Shown here: piece after piece, positions 37,760 to 46,300 of the stretch
Layout: every line of letters starts with the position of its first letter
Position numbering within the stretch: position 1 is the first letter of the stretch
Source: Enterococcus_I eurekensis
Lineage (GTDB): Bacteria > Bacillota > Bacilli > Lactobacillales > Enterococcaceae
Reading direction: 5' to 3'
Assembly: GCF_042654605.1 (NCBI RefSeq)
Contig: NZ_JBHSGT010000056.1
Span: 30,715-94,714, forward strand
DNA: 64,000 bases
The notes under the pieces: model-generated
What the model was told of the DNA's origin: nothing
Databases searched by the model: none
What the model saw: the letters and a program-made list of their open reading frames with translations, nothing else
Position numbers and translations under genes: made by a program

Positions 37760-38488
37760 ATGAAAGACAACCAAGAAATTAAACGAACACACACTCGTTT
37801 TCCAGCCTATTCAGATGAAGAAGGTGTCAAAATTCAAAGAGCGGAAAAAAGAAATCTTTTTTCAAGTGAAGAGAATTGGATTTTAACGGAAGAGAGTGAA
37901 ACACCTTTTTATTCAAGAAAAACAAATCCAGCTGAAATTAAAGACTTGCGTCGTTCGAATCGTAGTACTGCAAATAAAGCGGGTCAGTCAATTCGTCAAA
38001 AAGAGGAATTGAAACGCCATCGTTCGAATCTACCAGACTACTCAAAGAGAGTTGAGATGGAAGTGACAAAGACCGGTAAAAAGCAGTTTTTTGGTGAAGG
38101 ACCGAAGCAAGCTTCCTATTTAGTTAAAGAGAAAAAATCTGAAACGGTACCGTCTGTCAAACGTCAATATTCTGGGAGAGCCTATTTTGTTCCTAAATAC
38201 ATTCCGGCATCAATTATTCCAGATGCACAAGATGCAATAATTACAGAAAATCAATTGTTAAAATCGATGGAAAAACCGGAAGGAAGTTACTTGTTATTTG
38301 ATACCGATGTGACTCCATATCAAGAGCGCAACGACGAAGATCCAAGTGTTCAAAAGTTTGCTTCAAAGCAATCAGTTGAAGATACTGGGGAGAAACCTAA
38401 AAAGAAAAAAATGAGCCTTGATCGTTCACTAAAGGGAATGATTGAACAAGAACGCGACGATTTAACTGAAAGAAATTATTTTAGTTAA
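37760..38488 (+). CDS. Unrecognised highly charged, probably disordered protein
   Basis: 242 residues, not recognised. It is rich in Lys, Arg, Glu and Ser, with almost no hydrophobic stretches and no signal or membrane segment, so long parts are probably disordered. A more ordered-looking centre reads RQYSGRAYFVPKYIPASIIP, and another conserved-looking piece is FFGEGPKQASYLVKEKK. The C-terminus, KKKKMSLDRSLKGMIEQERDD, could form a helix. Two in-frame starts exist; the ATG at 37760 is 9 bp from AAAGG and is preferred to 37751. It has its own promoter and terminator, so it is probably a real single-gene unit. Confidence 0.7.
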   Translation: MKDNQEIKRTHTRFPAYSDEEGVKIQRAEKRNLFSSEENWILTEESETPFYSRKTNPAEIKDLRRSNRSTANKAGQSIRQKEELKRHRSNLPDYSKRVEMEVTKTGKKQFFGEGPKQASYLVKEKKSETVPSVKRQYSGRAYFVPKYIPASIIPDAQDAIITENQLLKSMEKPEGSYLLFDTDVTPYQERNDEDPSVQKFASKQSVEDTGEKPKKKKMSLDRSLKGMIEQERDDLTERNYFS

Positions 38489-38491
38489 AAG

Positions 38492-38544
38492 AACAGACGA
38501 AAGGGATCCTAATCAATGTTAAGGGTCATGTTTCGTCTGTTTTT
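38492..38544 (+). terminator. Terminator after the 242-residue unknown gene
   Basis: An 11-bp perfect stem, AACAGACGAAA (38492-38502) with its complement at 38531-38541, then TTTT. Confidence 0.85.
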
Positions 38545-38558
38545 ACTATTCAATCCAT

Positions 38559-38591
38559 AATAAAAGAGAATAGCTGTATAAGCTATTCTCT
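38559..38591 (-). terminator. Terminator of the tRNA-Leu transcript
   Basis: On the minus strand, AGAGAATAGCT and its 11-bp complement (38565-38575 with 38581-38591) are followed by TTTTATT. It lies just 3' of the tRNA gene. Confidence 0.85.
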
Positions 38592-38597
38592 AAACGA

Positions 38598-38678
38598 TGC
38601 GGTCGATGGGATTTGAACCCACACGAGTTTCCTCACACGGCCCTCAACCGTGACTGTCTGCCGTTCCAGCACGACCGC
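38598..38678 (-). tRNA. tRNA-Leu (anticodon GAG)
   Basis: The minus strand folds into a class II tRNA. The acceptor stem is GCGGTCG with CGACCGC, the D stem CTG/CAG, the anticodon stem CACGG/CCGTG with loop TTGAGGG (anticodon GAG). A variable arm has the stem GAG-GAAA-CTC, and the T arm is GTGGG-TTCAAAT-CCCAT. The discriminator base is A. CCA is not encoded. It reads CUC and CUU leucine codons. It stands alone with its own promoter and terminator. Confidence 0.95.
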
Positions 38679-38688
38679 GAATAACAAA

Positions 38689-38717
38689 ATATTACCGATA
38701 AATAACAGAGTTGTCAA
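38689..38717 (-). promoter_or_regulatory. Promoter of tRNA-Leu
   Basis: On the minus strand: a perfect TTGACA (38712-38717), a 17-bp spacer and TAATAT (38689-38694), about 11 bp before the mature tRNA 5' end. Confidence 0.85.
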
Positions 38718-38740
38718 TATGAAGTTTGATAATCCGAATG

Positions 38741-38785
38741 TTTTTTCTAAATATTTCTTAAAAGAATAAGAATATTTAGAAAAAA
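38741..38785. repeat. Perfect 15-bp inverted repeat between divergent tRNA and alaA promoters
   Basis: TTTTTTCTAAATATT (38741-38755) and its exact complement AATATTTAGAAAAAA (38771-38785), separated by 15 nt that contain a further CTTA/TAAG pair. The T-run is 5' and the A-run 3', the reverse of a terminator, so it is more likely an operator or a cruciform-prone element. Confidence 0.75.
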
Positions 38786-38787
38786 GA

Positions 38788-38818
38788 TTAACATGCGACT
38801 AAAAAAAATTGCTATAAT
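38788..38818 (+). promoter_or_regulatory. Promoter for alaA
   Basis: A perfect TATAAT (38813-38818) with a TGC extension, and TTAACA (38788-38793) as a possible -35 with a long 19-bp spacer. It starts 2 bp after the inverted repeat. Confidence 0.7.
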
Positions 38819-38878
38819 AGAAATCGTTTAACGCGTTGATCTAGGAATCATCGAATGGGATTGAAAGAGGGAAAATCA

Positions 38879-40096
38879 ATGAGAAAATTTGAAAAGTCAA
38901 CAAAACTTGATGGGGTAAGTTATGATGTTCGTGGACCGGTTCTGGAAGAAGCCGATCGAATGCAAGAAGAAGGGATTAGTATTTTAAAATTAAATACCGG
39001 TAATCCCGCGACTTTCGGATTTGAAGCACCGAATGAAATTGTGCGTGATTTGATTTTGAATGTAAGAGAGTCAGAAGGATATTCCGATTCTAAAGGTATT
39101 TTTTCTGCTAGAAAAGCAGTAGAACAATACTACCAAGTTCGAAAATTTCCAAATTTATCAATACATGATATTTATACGGGAAATGGTGTGAGTGAATTAA
39201 TCACTATGTCGATGCAAGGTTTATGTAACAACGGAGATGAAGTCCTTGTCCCAATGCCTGATTACCCACTTTGGACAGCTTCCATTTCCTTAGCAGGTGG
39301 AAAAGCCGTTCACTATATTTGTGATGAGCAAAGTGAATGGAATCCTGATATTGCAGACATCCGTTCGAAGATTACAATGAAAACAAAAGCAATTGTTTTA
39401 ATTAACCCTAATAATCCGACAGGAGCAGTTTATCCAAAGGAAATTTTAGAAGAAATTGTCAAAATCGCTCGAGAGTTTGATTTAATTATTTTTTCAGATG
39501 AAATTTATGATCGTTTACTAATGGATGGGCACAAGCACCATCATATTGCAGCTTTAGCACCTGATCGACCAGTTGTGACGTTTAGTGGTTTATCTAAATC
39601 ACATCGTGTCGCGGGTTTCCGTGTTGGTTGGATGGCAATTAGTGGCGATAAATCGAATATTAATGGCTATATTGAAGGCTTGAATATGTTGTCTTCCATG
39701 CGTTTATGTTCCAACGTTTTATCGCAACAAATCGTTCAAACTGCTCTAGGTGGCCATCAAAGTGCCGATGCGTTGATGTTACCGGGTGGTCGTGTTTATG
39801 AACAGAGGGAATTTATTTATAAGGCAATTAACGATATTCCTGGATTGTCAGCAGTCAAACCAAAAGCAGCATTTTACATCTTCCCGAAAATTGATATTAA
39901 ACGTTTTAACATTTATGATGATGAAAAATTTGTTTTAGATTTTTTACATGAACATCATGTTTTATTAGTACATGGTGGGGGTTTTAATTGGCAGACGCCA
40001 GATCACTTCCGAATTGTTTATTTACCAAATATGGATCAATTAGAATCAACGGCCGTCCGGATGCGTAGCTTTTTAGAAACGTATAAACAAAAGTAA
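38879..40096 (+). CDS. alaA: Alanine aminotransferase AlaA-like (PLP-dependent, class I/II)
   Basis: 405 residues. It closely follows the E. coli AlaA pattern: EKSTKLDGVSYDVRGPVLEEA, LKLNTGNPATFGFEAPNEI, then GNGVSELITMSMQGL, the INPNNPTGAVYPKE block and the PLP lysine in FSGLSKSHRVAGFRVGWM. The likely reaction is glutamate plus pyruvate to alanine and 2-oxoglutarate. The longer frame starts at 38855, but AGAGGG at 38866-38871 fits the ATG at 38879. A monocistronic unit with its own promoter and terminator. Confidence 0.93.
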   Translation: MRKFEKSTKLDGVSYDVRGPVLEEADRMQEEGISILKLNTGNPATFGFEAPNEIVRDLILNVRESEGYSDSKGIFSARKAVEQYYQVRKFPNLSIHDIYTGNGVSELITMSMQGLCNNGDEVLVPMPDYPLWTASISLAGGKAVHYICDEQSEWNPDIADIRSKITMKTKAIVLINPNNPTGAVYPKEILEEIVKIAREFDLIIFSDEIYDRLLMDGHKHHHIAALAPDRPVVTFSGLSKSHRVAGFRVGWMAISGDKSNINGYIEGLNMLSSMRLCSNVLSQQIVQTALGGHQSADALMLPGGRVYEQREFIYKAINDIPGLSAVKPKAAFYIFPKIDIKRFNIYDDEKFVLDFLHEHHVLLVHGGGFNWQTPDHFRIVYLPNMDQLESTAVRMRSFLETYKQK

Positions 40097-40110
40097 TTAT
40101 TCAACTAAAA

Positions 40111-40156
40111 AAACCTGTCTTTCACGTTTTAACATGAAATGACAGGTTTTATTTTT
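40111..40156. terminator. Terminator after alaA, possibly shared with the DUF2187-like gene
   Basis: AAACCTGTC (40111-40119) with its complement GACAGGTTT (40141-40149) and T-rich ends on both sides (the minus-strand side reads TTTTTTTAG), so it may act in both directions. Confidence 0.85.
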
Positions 40157-40169
40157 TGTTTAGTCTTCA

Positions 40170-40349
40170 TTATTTTGTTGTTTTTTGGCAAATCTTTTTA
40201 CTGATAACCATTCTGCCATTATATTTTTCAACGATTTCTGCAGAAGGCTCTTTAACTTGAATTAAAAATGAATTTTCGTATTCTTTCTCAATAAGACCAA
40301 ATAAAGTGATATTTTCCCACTTGAATGTTACGTTTGTTTGCGTTTCCAT
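40170..40349 (-). CDS. Small DUF2187-like protein
   Basis: 59 residues from METQTNVTFKWENITLFG. The middle, GLIEKEYENSFLIQVK, and the end NGRMVISKKICQ resemble the DUF2187 family of small KOW/SH3-like proteins in Bacilli. The frame reaches further upstream to 40385, but GGAGTG lies 8-9 bp before the ATG at 40349, which fixes the start. Function is unknown. It converges on alaA and diverges from the HTH regulator. Confidence 0.65.
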   Translation of the reverse strand: METQTNVTFKWENITLFGLIEKEYENSFLIQVKEPSAEIVEKYNGRMVISKKICQKTTK

Positions 40350-40417
40350 GAACAACACTCCAATCGATTGTCTAGTATGATGCACATTTTTAAAATAGTT
40401 TCTATTTTTGTATTATG

Positions 40418-40460
40418 TTACAAAATATGGTAAATTTAAAATGCAAATTCGCATATTTTG
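40418..40460. promoter_or_regulatory. Two overlapping dyads before the HTH regulator gene
   Basis: CAAAATATG (40421-40429) and its exact complement CATATTTTG (40452-40460) are 22 nt apart, and TTAC-N8-GTAA (40418-40433) overlaps the first arm. They lie between a divergent small gene and the regulator, so they may be its own operators. Confidence 0.4.
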
Positions 40461-40477
40461 AAATAAAGGGGTAGAGC

Positions 40478-41311
40478 ATGATAAAAAAACGGGAATCATT
40501 TGGGGAAACTTTAAAAAAGTTGCGACAGTCACAAAAAATGACGCAAAAGATGCTTGCTGAAGGTATCTGTGCTCAAAGCCTGATTAGTCGTGTTGAAAAT
40601 AATGAAGAATTGCCAAATGTAGTCATTTTGCAACAAATTTGTCAACGATTAGATATTACTATGGATCAATTGATGCAATTTGAATCAGAAGAAATTAACC
40701 AACGAAACGATCAATTGAATAAAGTTCATCATCACTTTATTCAAAAAAACTATTTAAAAATGGCGCAGTTATTAAAAGATGAAAGCTTAATCAATAGCTT
40801 ATTTTTGGATGCTGATTTCCAAAGATATGACTACTACTTAAGTATTTGTGCATTTTACGTCGAAAAAAAGACTATTAAAGCTTTACAGTTATTAAAAAAA
40901 GCTATTTCCTATACACATAAACGAGAAAATCCAAATATTTCGATATTAGAAATTCAGATGATGGCTGACTTGGGACGGATGTACCAAAAAAATGGGCAGT
41001 TAGAAGCTGCTTTTATTGAATTAGAACGGGTTTATCAGTTGATTGATGTCCTGCCAGAAGAAAGAAAGAACTTTGAATTAAATAAGATTTATTTTTATTA
41101 TGGAGAGTTATTATTTGAACAACAACGTTATACAGAAGCATTTGAAATTGTGGAAGAAGGAATGGCTTTAGCTCAACAATTTTGTAGTTATTATTATTTG
41201 GAAGAATTATTTACATTAAATGGTAAGCTTTTGGAGGTTGATAATCAATCGACGGAAGCAACGGAGTACTTTTTTTTAGCGAATATGGTACAAAAAATTG
41301 TTCGTGATTAA
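40478..41311 (+). CDS. HTH (XRE/Cro) regulator with TPR-like C-terminus, Rgg/PlcR type
   Basis: 277 residues. An N-terminal XRE helix-turn-helix (about 9-64: FGETLKKLRQSQKMTQKMLAEGICAQSLISRVENNEELP) is followed by an all-helical region of about 200 residues with TPR-like repeats (YYLSICAFYVEKKTIKALQLLKKAISY, GELLFEQQRYTEAFEIVEEGMALA). This layout is that of RRNPP regulators, which bind short peptide pheromones. No peptide gene is evident next to it. AAAGGGG precedes the ATG. The target genes are unknown; nagA is the downstream neighbour but has its own promoter. Confidence 0.85.
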   Translation: MIKKRESFGETLKKLRQSQKMTQKMLAEGICAQSLISRVENNEELPNVVILQQICQRLDITMDQLMQFESEEINQRNDQLNKVHHHFIQKNYLKMAQLLKDESLINSLFLDADFQRYDYYLSICAFYVEKKTIKALQLLKKAISYTHKRENPNISILEIQMMADLGRMYQKNGQLEAAFIELERVYQLIDVLPEERKNFELNKIYFYYGELLFEQQRYTEAFEIVEEGMALAQQFCSYYYLEELFTLNGKLLEVDNQSTEATEYFFLANMVQKIVRD

Positions 41312-41317
41312 TTATAC

Positions 41318-41351
41318 GAAGCTTGACTTCGAAAAAAATTAGGAGTACTTT
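41318..41351 (+). promoter_or_regulatory. Promoter and operator-like dyad before nagA
   Basis: TTGACT (41323-41328), a 17-bp spacer and a weak TACTTT (41346-41351). The -35 sits inside CGAAG-N5-CTTCG (41318-41332), which could be an operator. Confidence 0.5.
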
Positions 41352-41382
41352 AACTATAGTAATCAAATAAGGGGCGAGCTTA

Positions 41383-42528
41383 ATGAGAACGTTTGTAAAA
41401 GCAGATAAATTCTTTTATCATTCAACAACAAAAAACAATGGGTATTTAGAAATTGTCGATGGAAAATTCGGCCAACATTTCAAAGAATTACCAGAACAAG
41501 GTGAAGTAATTGACCATAGTGGCAAATGGATTGCACCAGGTTTAGTCGACACACATATCCATGGTTATATGAACCATGACGTGATGGACAATGATGCTGA
41601 GGGAATTAAAGTCATGTCTGAAGCGTTACTTGCGTGTGGGGTAACTTCTTTCTTACCAACAACTTTAACTTCAAGTCGTGAATTATTAACTAAAGTTGCT
41701 AAAACTTTAGGGGAAGTCAAAGATGAAGTGACTGGCGCGAAAATTCAAGGGATTTATTTTGAAGGTCCTTTCTTTACTGAAGAATATAAAGGGGCACAAA
41801 ACCCTTCATATTTTGGTGATCCAAGTTTAGAAATTTTTAATGAATGGCAAGAAGCTTCAGGCGGTATCATCAAAAAAATCGCCTTGGCACCAGAACGTAA
41901 AGGCGTCAAAGAATTTGTTGAAGCTGTAACAAAAGAAGGCGTTGTTGTTGCATTAGGGCATAGTAATGCAACTTTAGAAGAAGCGACTGAAATCGTTGAT
42001 GCAGGTGCGAGTGTTTTCGTTCATGCTTTTAACGGAATGCGTGGTTTAAATCACCGTGAACCAGGGATGGTTGGAGCATTGATGACGTTAGAAAAAGTCT
42101 TCTCTGAATTAATTTGTGATGGTCACCATGTACATCCACAAGCAGCAGAAGTTTTAATTAATAAAGTCGGTCATGATCATGTCGCATTAATTACCGATTG
42201 TATGATGGCTGGTGGTATGCCTGATGGAGATTACATTTTAGGAGAATTTCCAGTTGTCGTTAAAGACGGCACAGTTCGATTAAAAGAAGGCAGCTTAGCA
42301 GGAAGTATTTTAAAACTAAAAGAAGCAATCAAAAATGTTGTAGATTGGGAATTAGCGAAACCTGAAGAAGCAGTTTTAATGGGTAGTTACGTGCCAGCTG
42401 TGAGCTGTAACATCGCTGATAAATGTGGTCAAATTAAAGCAGGACGTGACGCAGATTTCATCGTCTTGAATCGTGATATGACCTTAGAAGCAACTTACTT
42501 AGACGGTGTTGAAAGATACCACGCTTAA
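41383..42528 (+). CDS. nagA: N-acetylglucosamine-6-phosphate deacetylase
   Basis: 381 residues. It removes the acetyl group from GlcNAc-6-phosphate to give glucosamine-6-phosphate for glycolysis or wall recycling. An amidohydrolase-fold enzyme: the metal site begins GLVDTHIHGYMNHDV, with YFEGPFFTEEYKGAQNP (the Glu ligand), GHSNATLEEA and the catalytic Asp in ALITDCMMAGGMPDG. The ATG has AAGGGGCGAG upstream. nagB is not adjacent. A terminator closes the unit. Confidence 0.96.
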   Translation: MRTFVKADKFFYHSTTKNNGYLEIVDGKFGQHFKELPEQGEVIDHSGKWIAPGLVDTHIHGYMNHDVMDNDAEGIKVMSEALLACGVTSFLPTTLTSSRELLTKVAKTLGEVKDEVTGAKIQGIYFEGPFFTEEYKGAQNPSYFGDPSLEIFNEWQEASGGIIKKIALAPERKGVKEFVEAVTKEGVVVALGHSNATLEEATEIVDAGASVFVHAFNGMRGLNHREPGMVGALMTLEKVFSELICDGHHVHPQAAEVLINKVGHDHVALITDCMMAGGMPDGDYILGEFPVVVKDGTVRLKEGSLAGSILKLKEAIKNVVDWELAKPEEAVLMGSYVPAVSCNIADKCGQIKAGRDADFIVLNRDMTLEATYLDGVERYHA

Positions 42529-42540
42529 TAAAATATTTAA

Positions 42541-42570
42541 AAAGAGGGAGAAAATCCCCTCTTTTTTTTG
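42541..42570 (+). terminator. Rho-independent terminator after nagA
   Basis: AAAGAGGG (42541-42548) with its complement CCCTCTTT (42557-42564), then a run of T. Confidence 0.9.
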
Positions 42571-42607
42571 TTCTCGTTTTGAAATTAATGGAAGAAAACA
42601 GTGATTA

Positions 42608-42616
42608 TGATACAAT
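42608..42616 (+). promoter_or_regulatory. Extended -10 promoter candidate for the FtsX-type ABC transporter
   Basis: TGATACAAT gives a TGn-extended -10 (TACAAT at 42611-42616). An upstream TTGAAA (42579) is too far to be a standard -35. Confidence 0.45.
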
Positions 42617-42648
42617 AGAAACGGAATACAACTGAGGAGACGTGTGCG

Positions 42649-43350
42649 ATGAGTTATATTGAAGTGATTGACGAAGTAAAAAAATATCGAATGGGCGACA
42701 CTGAAATTTTTGCAAATGATGGTGTCACTTTTAATGTTGAACAAGGAGAAGTTGCCGTGATATTGGGGCCAAGTGGGGCAGGTAAGTCGACGGTTCTAAA
42801 TATTTTAGGTGGTATGGATAGCTGCGATAGTGGCGAGATTATTATCGATGGCGTTGATATTGCGAATTTTTCAGATAAGGAATTAACAGCATATCGTCGC
42901 AGTGACGTGGGCTTTGTCTTTCAATTTTATAATTTGGTTCCCAATTTAACGGCTAAAGAAAATGTTGAATTGGCTTCACAAATTGTAAAGGATGCTTTAG
43001 ATCCAGAAGAAGTGTTATTTCAAGTCGGATTGGGTCATCGGATGAACAATTTTCCCGCACAATTATCTGGCGGTGAACAACAACGGGTGACAATTGCCAG
43101 AGCTTTGGCAAAACGTCCGAAATTATTGTTATGTGATGAGCCTACTGGAGCCCTTGATTATGAAACAGGAAAGCAAATCTTACAAATATTAGAAGATGCT
43201 GCCCGTAAGATAGGGACGACGGTGGTTATTATTACACATAATTCGCAAATTGCACCTATGGCAAATCGGGTGATTCGCATTAATGATGCAAAAGTTCGAA
43301 GTATTGAAATTAATGAAAATCCGACGCCAATTTCAGAGATTGAGTGGTAG
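42649..43350 (+). CDS. ABC transporter ATP-binding protein (LolD/MacB-type)
   Basis: 233 residues. Walker A GPSGAGKST, Q-loop VFQFYNLVPNLTAKENVELA, signature LSGGEQQRVTIARALA, Walker B LLLCDEPTGALD and the H-loop ITHN are all present. The sequence belongs to the MacB/LolD-like group that drives FtsX-type permeases, often for lipids, peptides or antimicrobial defence. AGGAGAC is upstream of the ATG. The partner permease starts 7 bp later. No two-component system is adjacent. Confidence 0.94.
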   Translation: MSYIEVIDEVKKYRMGDTEIFANDGVTFNVEQGEVAVILGPSGAGKSTVLNILGGMDSCDSGEIIIDGVDIANFSDKELTAYRRSDVGFVFQFYNLVPNLTAKENVELASQIVKDALDPEEVLFQVGLGHRMNNFPAQLSGGEQQRVTIARALAKRPKLLLCDEPTGALDYETGKQILQILEDAARKIGTTVVIITHNSQIAPMANRVIRINDAKVRSIEINENPTPISEIEW

Positions 43351-43357
43351 ATGATGA

Positions 43358-46300
43358 ATGAAAAAAAAGGCTTTATTAAAAACTAGTTTAAGAGAAATTA
43401 CCAATTCACCAGCCCGTTTTTTATCAATTTTGGGTATTATCTTTTTAGGAGTAGCATTTTTTGTTGGAATTGGTGCAACGGGTCCAGATATGATTCGTTC
43501 GGCCGATGATTATTTTAAAAAATATGACTTAGCCGATGTGAGTGTCTATTCCTCTTTAGGTTTCTCTAACGAAGATAAAAAAATTATTGAAAAAGATGAG
43601 GCGATTGGAGCGATCTCACTTCAATACTTAGCAGATATTCATTCCAATCAGAGTAATCAAGTTTTTCGATTTTTAAGTTATGATGATAAGGATTCGTTAA
43701 ATAAATTGAATGTCGTTAAAGGACGTTTACCAAACGAGCCGGATGAGATTGTCATCGATAGTATTTTGCAAGGAAATGAGAAATATAAGATTGGTGAGAC
43801 TTATACAATTGATCAATCAGACGATGTAGATAAGCAATTGGAGAATCATTCATTTGAAATTGTAGGGTTTGTGAAAAGTCCGGAATTTATCGATAATGCG
43901 AAACGCGGCAACACGAATGTCGGTAATGGCGCCATCGATGCCTTTGTCTTTGTTTTACCGGAGGCATTTAATCTTGACGCTTACGGTCGAATGCTTGTTT
44001 CATTTGTGAATCTAACGGATGAAGTGGCTTATTCTGAAGCGTATCAGCAAAAAATGAAAGACAATAAGGCTTTATTAGTAGATTTACTTGATCCTAGAAA
44101 AACCGAACGTTTGAAAGAAATCCGGACAGAGGCTTTGGATGAAATTGAGCGGAATCAAAAAGAGTTAACCAAAGCAAAAGACCAATTGCAAGCGGGTGAA
44201 AAAGAACTATTACAGGCTAAGAAAGAACTTGAAAGTGGCGAAAAAGCTTTTCTTGAAGGCAAGAAAACATTTCAAACTGAAATTGCAAATGGACAAGCGG
44301 AAATTGCGCGACAAGAACAGCAATTGGATGCAGCCGAAGATGAAATTGATCAACAAACTGATTATTTAAATAATCAACAACGAGAACTCGATCAAAATAG
44401 TGGGAAATTAGCAGCTTACCAAGAGCAATTGGAACAAATTTTTGATCAATTAGACGAAATTCAATTAGCTTTGGGACAGTTAGATGAGGCAGAGGCTGTT
44501 TTTAAAGAGATTGAAATCCTACTTGACCAATTGGAGCAACTGAATGATGAGGAACAACAAGCAGCGCTGGGCGAATTAAAAAGTCTACTCCAACTGCTAG
44601 CTAGTCAATTGCCAAATGCTTCTGAGCTACAGACAGTGATTGATGCAATTATTAATGGTTTGACTTTAGAAAATCTAGTACAAGTTAGACAAGAGATGCA
44701 ACAACTACAAGAATTATTAGCGAATCAACGCCAAGAAATTGAAAATCAATTACAAATGTTGACCCAACAACAATCCGAATTGGAAGCTGGTCTTCAAGTA
44801 ATTGAAGAGGGGCAGCGTCAACTAGACGAGGGTCGAGAAGCACTTCGCGCAGCACAACGGCAATTACGTGAGGGGCGTAAGCAATTAAACAGTGGTCGTG
44901 AGACATTAATTGTTGAGCGGGAGCGCGGACAACAGAAATTAGATGCGACTGAAAAGGAATTAAAGGCTGGTCGCACGACATTTGAAAAAGAACAGGCGAA
45001 ATTTGAAAAATTACAAAAAGAGAAAATTCCTGAACTTGAAAAAGCTCAAACCCGATTAAATGAAGAAAAAGCAAAACTAGATGACTTGAAGGAAGCGAAG
45101 TTTACGACAGTTTTACGTGAAAGCAATCCTGGTTATCTTGAATATGAACAAAATGCCAATCGGATTTCTTCCATTGCAACGGTCTTCCCAACGATTTTCT
45201 TCTTAATTGCCGCTCTAGTTAGTTTAACAACGATGGGACGGATGATTGAAGAAAAAAGAATGGAGATTGGGACTTACAAGGCTTTAGGTTATAAAAACAG
45301 TGAAGTGGCTCAAAAGTTCCTGATTTATTCGTTAGCCGCAGGGTTAACGGGAACTTTGTTAGGTTTGCTTGTAGGTTTTTATTTATTCCCAACGATTATT
45401 ATTAATGCTTATGGGCAACTCTATAGTATTAAAGAGTTTTCAACGCCATGGTACTTATCATACTCTCTGATTGGTATTGCAGTCGGCCTATTTTGTACGG
45501 TCGGTATCGCTTTAATTGTTCTTAGAGTTGATTTAGCTAGTACGGCAGCGACACTTCTTCGGCCAAAAGCACCTAAACCAGGTAAAGTTATCTTAATTGA
45601 ACGTATCAAACCTCTTTGGCGTCGCTTGAACTTCAATCAAAAAGTAACCATGCGTAATTTATTCCGTTATAAGTCACGAATGTTTATGACTATTTTTGGC
45701 ATTGCTGGTTGTACGGCAATGATTGTTACGGGTTTTGGTTTGAAAAACTCCATTGGTGACATTGTACCGATTCAGTTTAATCAGATTTGGCATTATCAAG
45801 GTATTGTTAGTTTCAATCAAGATGCCACTGAAGAAAAACTAAGACTTTATCAAGAGGAACGCTCAGATCTAACGGGCTTAAAGACTTCTTTAGCATTAGC
45901 CTCAGAGAATTTAACGACAGAGATTTCTGGAGAAAATATCCAAGATTTAACAGTCTATGTACCAGAAAACATCGACGATATCGCAGACTTTGTTTCTTTT
46001 GAAGACCGTCAGACGCAAGAAACATTTGTTTTGAATGACGATGGCGCGATTATTAACGAAAAGCTCTCGAAGTTGTTTGATGTGAACGTTGGAGATACGC
46101 TAGAATTAAAAAATGCGGATAGCGAAACGTTTGAGATAACTATTTCAGGCGTTGTTGAAAACTATGTCGGTCATTTTGCGTATCTGTCACCAAAATATTA
46201 TGAAAAAGTCTTTGCGAAAGAACCGGCCTTCAATAGTGAGTTGCTCTTGTTTGAGGATTCGCTAACAAAAAATGAAGAGAAAAAGATTGCCAATCAATTG

